This document shows positions 14,471 through 21,259 of a DNA stretch of 21,259 nt, in pieces. The notes under the pieces are model-generated. The model saw only the letters and a list, made by a program, of their open reading frames with translations, did not search any database and was not told the origin of the DNA. A program made the translations under genes and the position numbers. Within the stretch, counting starts at the first letter, position 1. Each line of letters begins with the position of its first letter. This stretch comes from CAZVWW01 sp964631265 (GTDB lineage Bacteria > Thermotogota > Thermotogae > MWEM01). The stretch is from the NCBI GenBank assembly GCA_964631265.1, contig CAZVWW010000031.1, forward strand, positions 1 through 21,259, read 5' to 3'.

Positions 14471-15307
14471 ATGTATAAGAAGAAGAAAATAATGATTATC
14501 GGATTTTATGTCTTATCGACACTGATCGTATTGATATGGCTGATCCCGTTCATGGTCACGTCATTTACATCGGTCAAGTCGATGGATGAGATTATGGCCA
14601 GTGAATACTGGTTTTCCCCGCCGGAGGAAGTCAAATGGGACAATTTTGCCAAGGCATGGGAAGAAGGCAATATGAAGACCTATTTCAGAAACACATTCGT
14701 TGTGACCGTCCCGGCGGTACTGGGAGCGCTCTTTCTTTCCACCCTCTCGGCGTTTGCGCTGGCGTTCTATGATTTCAGATTTTCAAAGACCATTCTGCTG
14801 ATATTCGTCAGCGGGATGCTGATCCCTTTCCAGATGCTGATGATTCCGGTCTTCCGGCTCTCAAACACGTTGAACATATACGATACCTTTCAGGGTGTCA
14901 TACTCTTTCATATCGCCTTTCAGCTCGGATTTTGCACCTTCTTTTTAAGGAACTTTATGACATCGATTCCGAGTAGTCTTTATGAATCGGCCAAGATAGA
15001 CGGCGCCCCGGATTTTGTGATTTATTCCAAGATTGTGCTTCCCCTGACGTTGCCTGCGATAGCGGCGCTTGGCATACTGGAGTTCACCTGGATATGGAAC
15101 GATTATCTCTGGTCGTTGGTTCTGTTGCAGTCGGATGAGATCAAGACCATCACACTGGGGCTTGTCAATCTCCAGGGTCAGTATCACAGTTCATGGAATC
15201 TGATAGCAGCCGCTTCGCTGATTACCGCGGCAGTTCCGCTCGGTGTCTTTCTGATATTCCAGCGATACTTCATCGAAGGGCTTACCGTGGGAGCTGTGAA
15301 AGGTTAA
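14471..15307 (+). CDS. Sugar ABC transporter permease, MalG-type
   Basis: A 278-residue permease with about six transmembrane helices, the second half of the sugar channel. The EAA loop YESAKIDGAPDFVIYSKIVLPLTLPA is canonical, followed by WIWNDYLWSLVLL, typical of the MalG group, and the C-terminal FQRYFIEGLTVGAVKG. It starts 6 bp after the first permease stop, so the two are translated together. Length is typical for the family and nothing is unusual in it. A ribosome site (GGAAGG to GGG) lies in the overlap region. Confidence 0.94.
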   Translation: MYKKKKIMIIGFYVLSTLIVLIWLIPFMVTSFTSVKSMDEIMASEYWFSPPEEVKWDNFAKAWEEGNMKTYFRNTFVVTVPAVLGALFLSTLSAFALAFYDFRFSKTILLIFVSGMLIPFQMLMIPVFRLSNTLNIYDTFQGVILFHIAFQLGFCTFFLRNFMTSIPSSLYESAKIDGAPDFVIYSKIVLPLTLPAIAALGILEFTWIWNDYLWSLVLLQSDEIKTITLGLVNLQGQYHSSWNLIAAASLITAAVPLGVFLIFQRYFIEGLTVGAVKG

Positions 15308-15363
15308 AAAGAGAAAGAATGCTGCAATAAAGGTAACTATCAAAATGACGAGGAGGCAACTTT

Positions 15364-17097
15364 ATGATAGGAGTAGATTATTATCCCGAGCACTGGGATG
15401 AGAATCCGTCAAAACTGGAACGAATGGATAAAGATCTGTCAATCATGTTGGAAAACGGAATAGAAATGATAAGAATCGGGGAATTCGCCTGGTCATTAAT
15501 CGAACCGGAAGACGGTCAGTTTGATTTTTCCTTTCTGGACAAGGTTTTTGAAAAAGCCGGGAAGACAACGATCAAGGTCATGCTGTGTACCCCAACGGCA
15601 ACGCCTCCACCCTGGCTGATAAGAAAGCACCCGGAAATCCTTCAGAAGGACGCCTATGGTCACACCAGACATTTTGGGTCGAGGCGTCATTACTGTTACA
15701 ACAGCCCGGTATACAAAAGACATGTGAAAAGGATTGTGACAAAGTTGGCAGAGCGTTACGGGCAGGAGGAGAACCTCTTTGCCTGGCAGCTTGACAATGA
15801 ATTCGGTTGCGAGGACACCACCTATTGCTATTGTGAAGACTGCGATGAGGCTTTCCGGGACTATTTAGAGGACCAATATGGCGAAATAGACAGACTGAAC
15901 AGGACGTGGGGAACCGTTTTCTGGTCACAGGTATACAACGAATTCTCACAGATAGAGACGCCGAAAAGCACCAACTCGTTTAAGAATCCGCATAAGCTGC
16001 TCGATTTCAGACGATTCAGCACGGTATCGATCGAAAGCTTTTCAAAACTGCAGTCGGATATCATCCGAAAACACTCTCAAAAACCGATCACACACAACTT
16101 CATGGTGAATTTTTCAGAGATTGATTATAAGCGGCTTGAAGCTCAATACGACTTTGTATCGTATGATAATTATTTTCCCAAAACAGATTACAACCCGGCG
16201 TATGCCGCTTTCAACTTTGATCTCATGCGATCTCTTCAAAGAAAACCCTTTACGGTCCTGGAACAGCAACCGGGAAGAGTGAACTGGCAGGAGAGAAACA
16301 TGTACCGTTCTGCGGGATGGATGGAATACGTGACTCAGCTCGGAATGGAACATGGGGCAAATAACAGTGTAATATTCAGGTTCAGGGCGCTGCCTTTCGG
16401 AGCTGAACAGTATCATAACGGTGTACTGGGATATGACGGAGACCCGGAGAAATCAAAACGGCTTCAAGTGTTGTCCGGACTCAGCAAAAAGAAACCGGTA
16501 ACGGATTTTTCAGATGTGAAAACGGCGCTGTATTTTGATTATGAAGTCGGATGGATGCATGAGATAAACGGTGTATGCCGTGACTTTTCATACTTCGATG
16601 CCTTGATCGATATGTACCAGCCTCTCTTTGAGAAGAATGAAAAGGTGGATATCGTATTCAAAGACTCGGATTTATCGCCATACGAGACCATCATTATCCC
16701 GTATGCCATTCATCTCCCCGAAGAAATGAAAGAGAAGTTGAACCGGGCCGATGCGAAGGTTCTTATCACCTGTATGACGGACCTGAAGACAGCAAACAGC
16801 CACATCGTCTCAGAAAGGCCGCTGGGAATCGATCTCAGAGGACTCACCTTTGAGATTCCCGATTTTGGTGCCATCTACAACAAAGAATTCACATTTGAAG
16901 GGGATCGTATCACCGGCGATATGTGGTTTGAGGAGATCGAGCTGAAAAAAGGCGTCCGCCAGGGAAAATGGGAGGACAGCGCTCTCAGCTCCGGTATACC
17001 GGTCATCGCCTCCGAAGATGAAAAAACCATGTATGTTGGAACCGTCCTTTCAGCCGAAGACTGGGAAAAGATCTACAAAAGATACGGGATTATTTAG
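15364..17097 (+). CDS. GH42 beta-galactosidase
   Basis: A 577-residue cytoplasmic (no signal peptide) glycoside hydrolase of family 42, cleaving terminal beta-galactosyl residues. The N-terminal TIM barrel starts at once (GVDYYPEHW, IRIGEFAW). The acid/base is Glu146 in WQLDNEFG and the nucleophile Glu300 in VLEQQPG. The four zinc-ligand cysteines of the family are present: Cys111, Cys155, Cys157 and Cys160. A trimerization-type domain follows from about 385. The protein ends near 577, whereas many GH42 enzymes run to about 650-690, so the small C-terminal beta domain seems short or missing. ATG 15364 has GAGGAGG. It is the last gene of the LacI-transporter operon and would hydrolyse the imported sugar. 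Confidence 0.94.
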   Translation: MIGVDYYPEHWDENPSKLERMDKDLSIMLENGIEMIRIGEFAWSLIEPEDGQFDFSFLDKVFEKAGKTTIKVMLCTPTATPPPWLIRKHPEILQKDAYGHTRHFGSRRHYCYNSPVYKRHVKRIVTKLAERYGQEENLFAWQLDNEFGCEDTTYCYCEDCDEAFRDYLEDQYGEIDRLNRTWGTVFWSQVYNEFSQIETPKSTNSFKNPHKLLDFRRFSTVSIESFSKLQSDIIRKHSQKPITHNFMVNFSEIDYKRLEAQYDFVSYDNYFPKTDYNPAYAAFNFDLMRSLQRKPFTVLEQQPGRVNWQERNMYRSAGWMEYVTQLGMEHGANNSVIFRFRALPFGAEQYHNGVLGYDGDPEKSKRLQVLSGLSKKKPVTDFSDVKTALYFDYEVGWMHEINGVCRDFSYFDALIDMYQPLFEKNEKVDIVFKDSDLSPYETIIIPYAIHLPEEMKEKLNRADAKVLITCMTDLKTANSHIVSERPLGIDLRGLTFEIPDFGAIYNKEFTFEGDRITGDMWFEEIELKKGVRQGKWEDSALSSGIPVIASEDEKTMYVGTVLSAEDWEKIYKRYGII

Positions 17098-17163
17098 CAA
17101 GATGCCCATTTAGACGACAGCATACACGAAACTAGGAAAAGTTTTTTCCCGGCGGGTTGGTTT

Positions 17164-17172
17164 TGATATAAT
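17164..17172 (+). promoter_or_regulatory. Extended -10 promoter upstream of a possible small RNA
   Basis: TGATATAAT lies 66 bp after the GH42 stop and only about 45 bp before a strong terminator. There is no good -35 (T-rich, TTTTCC at 17144-17149). Identical to the extended -10 elements before other transcription units in this window. Confidence 0.45.
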
Positions 17173-17250
17173 CTTTTCAGATTTAGTTCTTAGCAACTCA
17201 AGGGGTAAGACGTTGAGCCGGTACTCCCCCAGAGTACCGGCACTTTTTTA
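17173..17250 (+). ncRNA. Putative small RNA (about 70 nt)
   Basis: A promoter-like TGATATAAT (17164-17172) is followed by a short non-coding stretch and a near-ideal intrinsic terminator. The predicted transcript starts near 17179. It can form a 5-bp hairpin, CTCAA (17197-17201) with TTGAG (17213-17217), loop GGGGTAAGACG, stacked directly on the terminator stem. No riboswitch or known sRNA class was recognised. Alternatively the hairpin is simply the terminator of the sugar operon and the promoter match is chance. Confidence 0.35.
17217..17249 (+). terminator. Strong intrinsic terminator
   Basis: GCCGGTACTC (17217-17226) pairs perfectly with GAGTACCGGC (17232-17241), with a 5-base loop (CCCCA) and AC plus six T after it. 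It is the first terminator after the GH42 gene, so it also serves the sugar operon. Confidence 0.93.
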
Positions 17251-17295
17251 TGTGAGAATATATCCCCCCCAAAAAGCTTCCCGAGAAGACTCTTA

Positions 17296-17304
17296 TGGTA
17301 TAAT
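17296..17304 (+). promoter_or_regulatory. Extended -10 promoter of the kinase operon
   Basis: TGGTATAAT, placed between the strong terminator and the kinase gene, with a poor -35 (about 17276-17281). The start would be near 17310, giving a leader of about 100 bases before ATG 17411. Confidence 0.55.
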
Positions 17305-17312
17305 TATTTGAG

Positions 17313-17370
17313 TTGCCGGTCGTTCTTATAAAAGAATCAAAACGGTGGCTCTTTCCGCTTTTCCCGGCAG
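17313..17370 (+). promoter_or_regulatory. Foldable 5' leader of the kinase operon (three-way junction)
   Basis: Three nested helices can be drawn. P1 is TGCCGG (17314-17319) with CCGGCA (17364-17369), plus a closing U-G pair. P2 is TTCTT (17323-17327) with AAGAA (17332-17336), loop ATAA. P3 is CGG (17343-17345) with CCG (17355-17357), extended by AAAA/TTTT with one bulged C. No known riboswitch class matches by eye. A real RNA structure is possible but unproven. Confidence 0.35.
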
Positions 17371-17410
17371 ATACCAGTTCTGTTCAAGTTTCAAGGAAGG
17401 TGAGTGGCAT

Positions 17411-18838
17411 ATGGCAGTATCACCGAAGCTTTCGATTATTCTCAGGACAACCGTACCGTCTTTAATCTGTGTGATATTGGTCAGCTGGGCCTTTTTCTTT
17501 CTGATTATCCCGAAGATTGACCAGATCCTCATGCATCAGAAGAAGGAAAAGATAAAGGACCTGACCGATTCGGTTTATGAGCTTGTCAATCACTATCACG
17601 AACGGTATGAAAGCGGAGAACTGCAAGAGCCGGAGGCCAAAGAAAGAGTCCTTGAACGGATACGCTCCATGAGATACGGACCTGAAAAAGAGGATTACTT
17701 CTGGGTCAACAACATGCAGCCCGAGATGATTATGCACCCGTACACCACAGAACTTGAGGGAGAGGATCTCAGCGATTACACGGATCGCGGGGGGAAACGA
17801 CTCTTCATTGAAATGGTGGAATTGGTTGAAGAAAAGGGTTCGGGCTATATCGACTATATGTGGCAGTGGAAAGACCGGGAGGATAAAATTGTCGAAAAAC
17901 TCTCCTATGTCACCGGGTTCAAGCCCTGGAACTGGATCATCGGTACCGGTATCTATATCGAGGATGTCAAGGCAGAGATTGCCGATATCACCGGGAGCGT
18001 GACGCTCATCCTGACCATCGTGATTATCATCATCGCCTCCCTGTCCTTTTTCATCGTCGTCAACGGTATCAAAACAGAGAATATCCGACAGCGGACAGAG
18101 GATGAGCGAAAAGCGCTGATCAAAGACCTGGAGAGAAAGAACACCGAAATGGAGCGGTTCACCTATACCGTCTCCCATGACCTGAGAAGCCCGTTGATCA
18201 CCATCAAGGGGTTCAGCGGAGTGCTGAACGAGGATATTGAAAAGGAGAAATACGAAAGTTTACTGTCCTATTCAAAGCGGATTGCGAGAGCAGCCGATAA
18301 GATGAAGGAGTTACTGGATAGCTTGCTGGAGCTTTCCCGGATTGGCAGAATCGTCAACCCGACTGAGAGAATTGATCTGAATGAGCTAATAAATGATGTG
18401 TTGGAGAGTCTTTCCGGACTAATAGAAAAGAAGGGCATTAACATCACGATAGAAAACAGACTTCCCGAGGTCTTTGCCGACAGGGCCAGGATGACGGAAG
18501 TCTTTCAAAACATTCTGGAGAATGCCGTTAAATTCATGAACGGAAAAGAGACGCCCCGGATAACCATCCGCTCATACAAGAAAGGTAATATGATTTTCTT
18601 TGAGATTGAAGATAATGGCCGGGGGATTGACAAACGCTACCAGGATAGAATATTTGGTTTATTCGAACAGCTCGATGCGGAGGCTGAAGGGAACGGTGTC
18701 GGCCTTTCCCTTGTGAAAAGGATTATTGACTATCATGGCGGCTCTGTTGAGATTCAATCACCGGGAAAAGGCCTGGGCACGACGGTTGTTTTCTCACTGC
18801 CGGCAAAGAAAAAGGATGATGAAGATGAAAGCCGTTAA
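17411..18838 (+). CDS. Membrane Cache-domain sensor histidine kinase
   Basis: A 475-residue sensor kinase. Transmembrane helix 1 (about 13-35) and helix 2 (about 196-219) bracket an extracytoplasmic single Cache domain of type 2 (about 40-190; YFWVNNMQPEMIMHPY and FKPWNWIIGTGIYIEDV are hallmark segments). Such domains bind small organic ligands. A short coiled segment follows, then HisKA with SHDLRSP and phospho-acceptor His256, and an ATPase domain with N box NILENAVKFMN, G1 EDNGRGID, F box IFGLFEQL and G2 GNGVGLSLV. I chose ATG 17411 (AGGTGA, 7-base spacing); an in-frame GTG at 17345 has no ribosome site and lies in the leader. The stop overlaps the next gene by 14 bp. The stretch around HisKA resembles kinases paired with Rcp1-type regulators. 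Confidence 0.92.
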   Translation: MAVSPKLSIILRTTVPSLICVILVSWAFFFLIIPKIDQILMHQKKEKIKDLTDSVYELVNHYHERYESGELQEPEAKERVLERIRSMRYGPEKEDYFWVNNMQPEMIMHPYTTELEGEDLSDYTDRGGKRLFIEMVELVEEKGSGYIDYMWQWKDREDKIVEKLSYVTGFKPWNWIIGTGIYIEDVKAEIADITGSVTLILTIVIIIIASLSFFIVVNGIKTENIRQRTEDERKALIKDLERKNTEMERFTYTVSHDLRSPLITIKGFSGVLNEDIEKEKYESLLSYSKRIARAADKMKELLDSLLELSRIGRIVNPTERIDLNELINDVLESLSGLIEKKGINITIENRLPEVFADRARMTEVFQNILENAVKFMNGKETPRITIRSYKKGNMIFFEIEDNGRGIDKRYQDRIFGLFEQLDAEAEGNGVGLSLVKRIIDYHGGSVEIQSPGKGLGTTVVFSLPAKKKDDEDESR

Positions 18839-19256
18839 GATACTCCTTGTTGAGGATAACGAGGATCATGCAGAACTGGTCAGGATTGCCCTGGACGGAA
18901 AAAGGCTGGTTGAGGACTTTATTCACAGGAAAGACGGCGAGGAGGCCCTTGACTTTCTCTTTGAGGAAACCGACGAGTATGAAAGGCCGGACCTGATTCT
19001 ACTCGACCTGAGACTGCCAAAGGTGGACGGGCTTGAGGTGTTGAAAGAACTCAAGACGAACAGCAAGACGCGCAAGATACCAACGGTTATTCTGACCACA
19101 TCGAACAACGAGATCGATATCGCCAGGGCGTACGACTATCACGCAAACAGCTATCTCGTTAAACCACTTGATTATCGTAAACTGAAACAACTCATCAACA
19201 ATCTCGGCGAGTATTGGCTTGAGATGAATGAAAAACCAAAAGAAACCGGGGGATAA
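18825..19256 (+). CDS. Single-domain (Rcp1-type) response regulator
   Basis: A 143-residue receiver domain with no output domain. The acidic pocket is EDNEDH (10-15), the phospho-acceptor Asp61 in LILLDLRLPKVDG, the switch Thr in VILTTS and the Lys in YLVKPLDY. The long first half (KDGEEALDFLFEETDEYERPDL) and C-terminal helix are typical of Rcp1-like regulators that accept phosphate from phytochrome-type and related kinases. ATG 18825 lies inside the end of the kinase gene (14-bp overlap); ATGs at 18816 and 18819 are also in frame. It has no DNA-binding domain, so it probably acts by protein contact or as a phosphate shuttle to the hybrid kinase encoded next. Its start closely matches the first receiver of that hybrid (EDNEDHAEL in both). 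Confidence 0.92.
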   Translation: MKAVKILLVEDNEDHAELVRIALDGKRLVEDFIHRKDGEEALDFLFEETDEYERPDLILLDLRLPKVDGLEVLKELKTNSKTRKIPTVILTTSNNEIDIARAYDYHANSYLVKPLDYRKLKQLINNLGEYWLEMNEKPKETGG

Positions 19257-19257
19257 T

Positions 19258-21156
19258 GTGATTAATGACCGATTCGGAATACTCATCATAGAGGATAACG
19301 AGGACCATGCTGAATTAATGAAACTGGCCTTTAGAGAGGACCCTTCAATCGAACTTGTCTTTGCGAGGTCCCTGCGGGAAACGAGAAAGCTCCTTTCAGG
19401 CCGGCACTTTGATCTAATCATATCGGATATGAAACTCCCCGATGGAGACGGGTTGGATTTTATAACGAAAGAGGAGATCTCAAAGCAGGTGCCGGGGATT
19501 ATCATCATTACAAGCTTCGGAGATGAGGACCGGGCTGTTCAGGCGATGAAGGCCGGCGTTCTCGACTACAAGGTCAAGACGGATGAGCTCCTCTTGAATA
19601 TGGACAAGATCGCCAGGCGGGCAAAGTACAATATCCTCGGTGAGAGAAAGCGTAAAGAGGCCGAGCAGCTTCTGAAGACCATCTTTGAAACGGCCAGGGA
19701 CTACATCTTTATTAAGGACCGGCAATTGCGCTACACCATGGTCAACCCGGCGATAACTGAAATGCTCGAATTGAATGAAAGCGATATCCTGGATAAGACG
19801 GATCGGGAACTCTTCGGTATGAGGGAGTTTGAACATACCAGTAACATTGACAGACGTGTTCTGAAGGGAGAGACGGTCAAAGAGGAAAGGGAGTTGGTTG
19901 TCAACGGAAAAATGTGCACATGCCATTTCATCAAGGTTCCAATCCGCGATTCGGAGGACAACATCTCTGGGCTGTACGGGATAGGAAGAGACATCACGGA
20001 ACGAAAACGTTCTGAGAGCTCACTCAAAAGGGCCAAACAGGAGGCATTGGAAGCCAACCGGGCGAAAGGCCGGTTTCTGGCGAACATCACCCATGAATTG
20101 AAGACGCCGCTGCAGGGGATCATAGGCTTCAGCAAACTCCTTGAGGAAAGCGCAGATGATGAACTGATCCACAAAATCCGGGAACAGATCGGCTATATCA
20201 AAAAGAGCGCGGAACATCTGTCCGACGTGCTGAACGAAATATTGGATCTCTCAAAGATCAATGCGGGCAAACTCCGGCTGGAAAAGAGTCCGTTCAACCT
20301 GAAAGAGGCTGCCGGGAAAGCGCTCGATGCCACCCGGTTCTTCGCAGAGGAAAAGAACATATCTGAAGGATTCAATGCGGGGACCTATGATATCTATATC
20401 GAAGCAGACGAGACCAGGATCCGGCAGGCCATTTACAATCTGCTGACCAATGCCATCAAATTCACTCCGGAGAACAGAGAGATCGGACTGGATTTGTCCA
20501 GAGACGACGAAAACATAACGATTAAGGTATGGGATCAGGGGGAAGGAATTGAAGAAGAAGAGCTTGAGAAGATATTCGAGCCGTTTGAAAGGAAAGCACA
20601 TGAGAAAGAATCCGGGACCGGTCTCGGCCTCTCGATCACCAAAGAGATCGTTGAGATGCACGGCGGAGTGGTTGAGGTTGAGAGCGAGAGCGGCCTGGGA
20701 AGTGTATTCAGTATCAAACTGCCTGTGAAAAGTGTCGTGAAGCCGCCTGTGAAGAAGACGGAAGATGAGCGGCAGGAAGTACAGCGAAAGGGCTCGGAAA
20801 GAGCACTGGTTGTTGAAGATGACCTGATCAGCCGGAAGTTCATCATGCTCTATCTGAAAAAGATCTTCCCGGGCCTGGACAGTGCCGAAAACGGAGAAGA
20901 GGCCCTCAGACAGTTAAGTGAAAAAAAATACGATATAGTCTTCATGGATATCCAGCTTCCCGATACGAACGGGGATGTTATCGTCAAAAAAATGAAGGCG
21001 GAGGATGCGCTCAACTCACAAACACCCTTCGTGGCTGTCACGGCCTATTATTCTGAAGAACTTGAGCAACATCTCCTCGATTCGGGATTTGATCAATACC
21101 TGGCCAAGCCCATCGACTTTGATGTGTTGAAAAACATCATCGACTTCTATTTCTGA
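19258..21156 (+). CDS. Hybrid histidine kinase, REC-PAS-HisKA-HATPase-REC
   Basis: A 632-residue soluble hybrid kinase with no transmembrane segment. The order is: receiver 1 (about 5-120, phospho-acceptor Asp57 in LIISDMKLPDGDG); PAS domain (about 135-250, ending GIGRDITERKR); HisKA with ITHELKTPLQG and His279; ATPase domain with N box NLLTNAIKFTPE, G1 DQGEGIE and G2 GTGLGLS; Lys/Glu-rich linker; receiver 2 (about 515-630, Asp564 in VFMDIQLPDTNG, Lys in YLAKPID). It can receive a signal through REC1, sense through PAS and pass phosphate from His279 to Asp564. No Hpt domain is in the window. GTG 19258, two bases after the previous stop and behind GGGGGA, gives a normal receiver N terminus; an ATG at 19228 would add ten polar residues and overlap the previous gene by 29 bp. 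Confidence 0.9.
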   Translation: MINDRFGILIIEDNEDHAELMKLAFREDPSIELVFARSLRETRKLLSGRHFDLIISDMKLPDGDGLDFITKEEISKQVPGIIIITSFGDEDRAVQAMKAGVLDYKVKTDELLLNMDKIARRAKYNILGERKRKEAEQLLKTIFETARDYIFIKDRQLRYTMVNPAITEMLELNESDILDKTDRELFGMREFEHTSNIDRRVLKGETVKEERELVVNGKMCTCHFIKVPIRDSEDNISGLYGIGRDITERKRSESSLKRAKQEALEANRAKGRFLANITHELKTPLQGIIGFSKLLEESADDELIHKIREQIGYIKKSAEHLSDVLNEILDLSKINAGKLRLEKSPFNLKEAAGKALDATRFFAEEKNISEGFNAGTYDIYIEADETRIRQAIYNLLTNAIKFTPENREIGLDLSRDDENITIKVWDQGEGIEEEELEKIFEPFERKAHEKESGTGLGLSITKEIVEMHGGVVEVESESGLGSVFSIKLPVKSVVKPPVKKTEDERQEVQRKGSERALVVEDDLISRKFIMLYLKKIFPGLDSAENGEEALRQLSEKKYDIVFMDIQLPDTNGDVIVKKMKAEDALNSQTPFVAVTAYYSEELEQHLLDSGFDQYLAKPIDFDVLKNIIDFYF

Positions 21157-21182
21157 GCGGGGAGTAATCAGGGAGCTCAGCG

Positions 21183-21259
21183 GGCGAGGGATTAGGGGGC
21201 AGGGGGGAATCAGGGGGACAGGTCCCTTGATTATGAATTCGTAATCAAGGGACCTGTCC
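21183..21259. repeat. Terminal palindromic repeat (REP/MITE-like), right copy
   Basis: Bases 21215-21259 repeat the left-end palindrome around GAATTC (21235-21240), one base short because the window ends. The off-centre mismatch is reversed (TAT before the core instead of TAC), so this copy is the exact reverse complement of the left copy. The inner flank (AGGGGGCAGG and GGGAATCAGGGGG, about 21190-21214) corresponds to the left copy's flank with small differences. Confidence 0.85.

Noticed and set aside
17135..17149. GGAAAA/TTTTCC hairpin as the terminator of the sugar operon
   Set aside because: Only six AT-rich pairs with a 3-base loop and no T tract after it; the hairpin at 17217-17241 is far better.
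17173..17410. Known riboswitch (c-di-GMP, preQ1, fluoride, guanidine, ZTP)
   Set aside because: None of the conserved cores of these classes is recognisable by eye in the region; only generic hairpins are visible.
1..21259. Composite transposon or genomic island bounded by inverted repeats
   Set aside because: No transposase, integrase, target duplication or cargo-like content was seen. The genes are ordinary chromosomal operons, and the window ends exactly at the repeats, which fits contig breakage.
1..21259. CRISPR arrays, tRNA or rRNA genes
   Set aside because: No regularly spaced repeats and no tRNA- or rRNA-like conserved segments were noticed on either strand.

Overview
The window looks like a bacterial chromosome segment of about 46% G+C by eye. 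Its content fits the Thermotogota, and a mesophilic, possibly non-motile relative such as Mesotoga or Kosmotoga is the best guess. Reasons: the pstSCAB-phoU-phoB-phoR order, a CheA-like protein that resembles the P3-P4-P5 half of Thermotoga CheA as I remember it, purine-rich Shine-Dalgarno sites, and a LacI/ABC/GH42 sugar operon. This taxonomic call is inference; no rRNA or marker gene is present. Both ends of the window lie inside the same 46-bp near-perfect palindrome, in opposite orientations, so the ends may be assembly break points at a dispersed repeat.

Layout. (1) 1-77: repeat. (2) 230-2381, + strand: a CheA-like protein with no Hpt or P2 domain and a wrecked ATP site, then two CheW proteins, ending at a shared bidirectional terminator (2404-2432). 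(3) 2431-8216, - strand: phosphate operon pstS-pstC-pstA-pstB-phoU-phoB-phoR, preceded by a leader whose perfect 9-bp inverted repeat buries the pstS ribosome binding site. (4) 8313-9158, - strand: a lone FAD subunit of the xanthine dehydrogenase/CO dehydrogenase type. (5) 9292-10824, + strand: a small lipoprotein and a lipoprotein with a caspase-like domain; the small protein repeats the N-terminal domain of the large one. (6) 11022-17097, + strand: LacI regulator, sugar-binding protein, two permeases (the first with an unusual insertion) and a GH42 beta-galactosidase. (7) 17098-17410: intergenic region with two extended -10 promoters, a perfect 10-bp terminator hairpin and a foldable leader; it may encode a small RNA. 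(8) 17411-21156, + strand: Cache-domain histidine kinase, single-domain response regulator and REC-PAS-kinase-REC hybrid, overlapping or abutting. (9) 21183-21259: repeat again.

How the parts work together. PstSCAB imports phosphate, and PhoU, PhoR and PhoB sense and regulate it. The sugar operon takes up a beta-galactoside or galactose-containing glycan, hydrolyses it in the cytoplasm and is probably controlled by its own LacI. The three-gene signalling operon looks like a phosphorelay without a DNA-binding output in the window. The most unusual items are the apparently kinase-dead CheA scaffold with two CheWs, the lipoprotein caspase pair, the pstS leader hairpin and the possible small RNA at 17173-17250.
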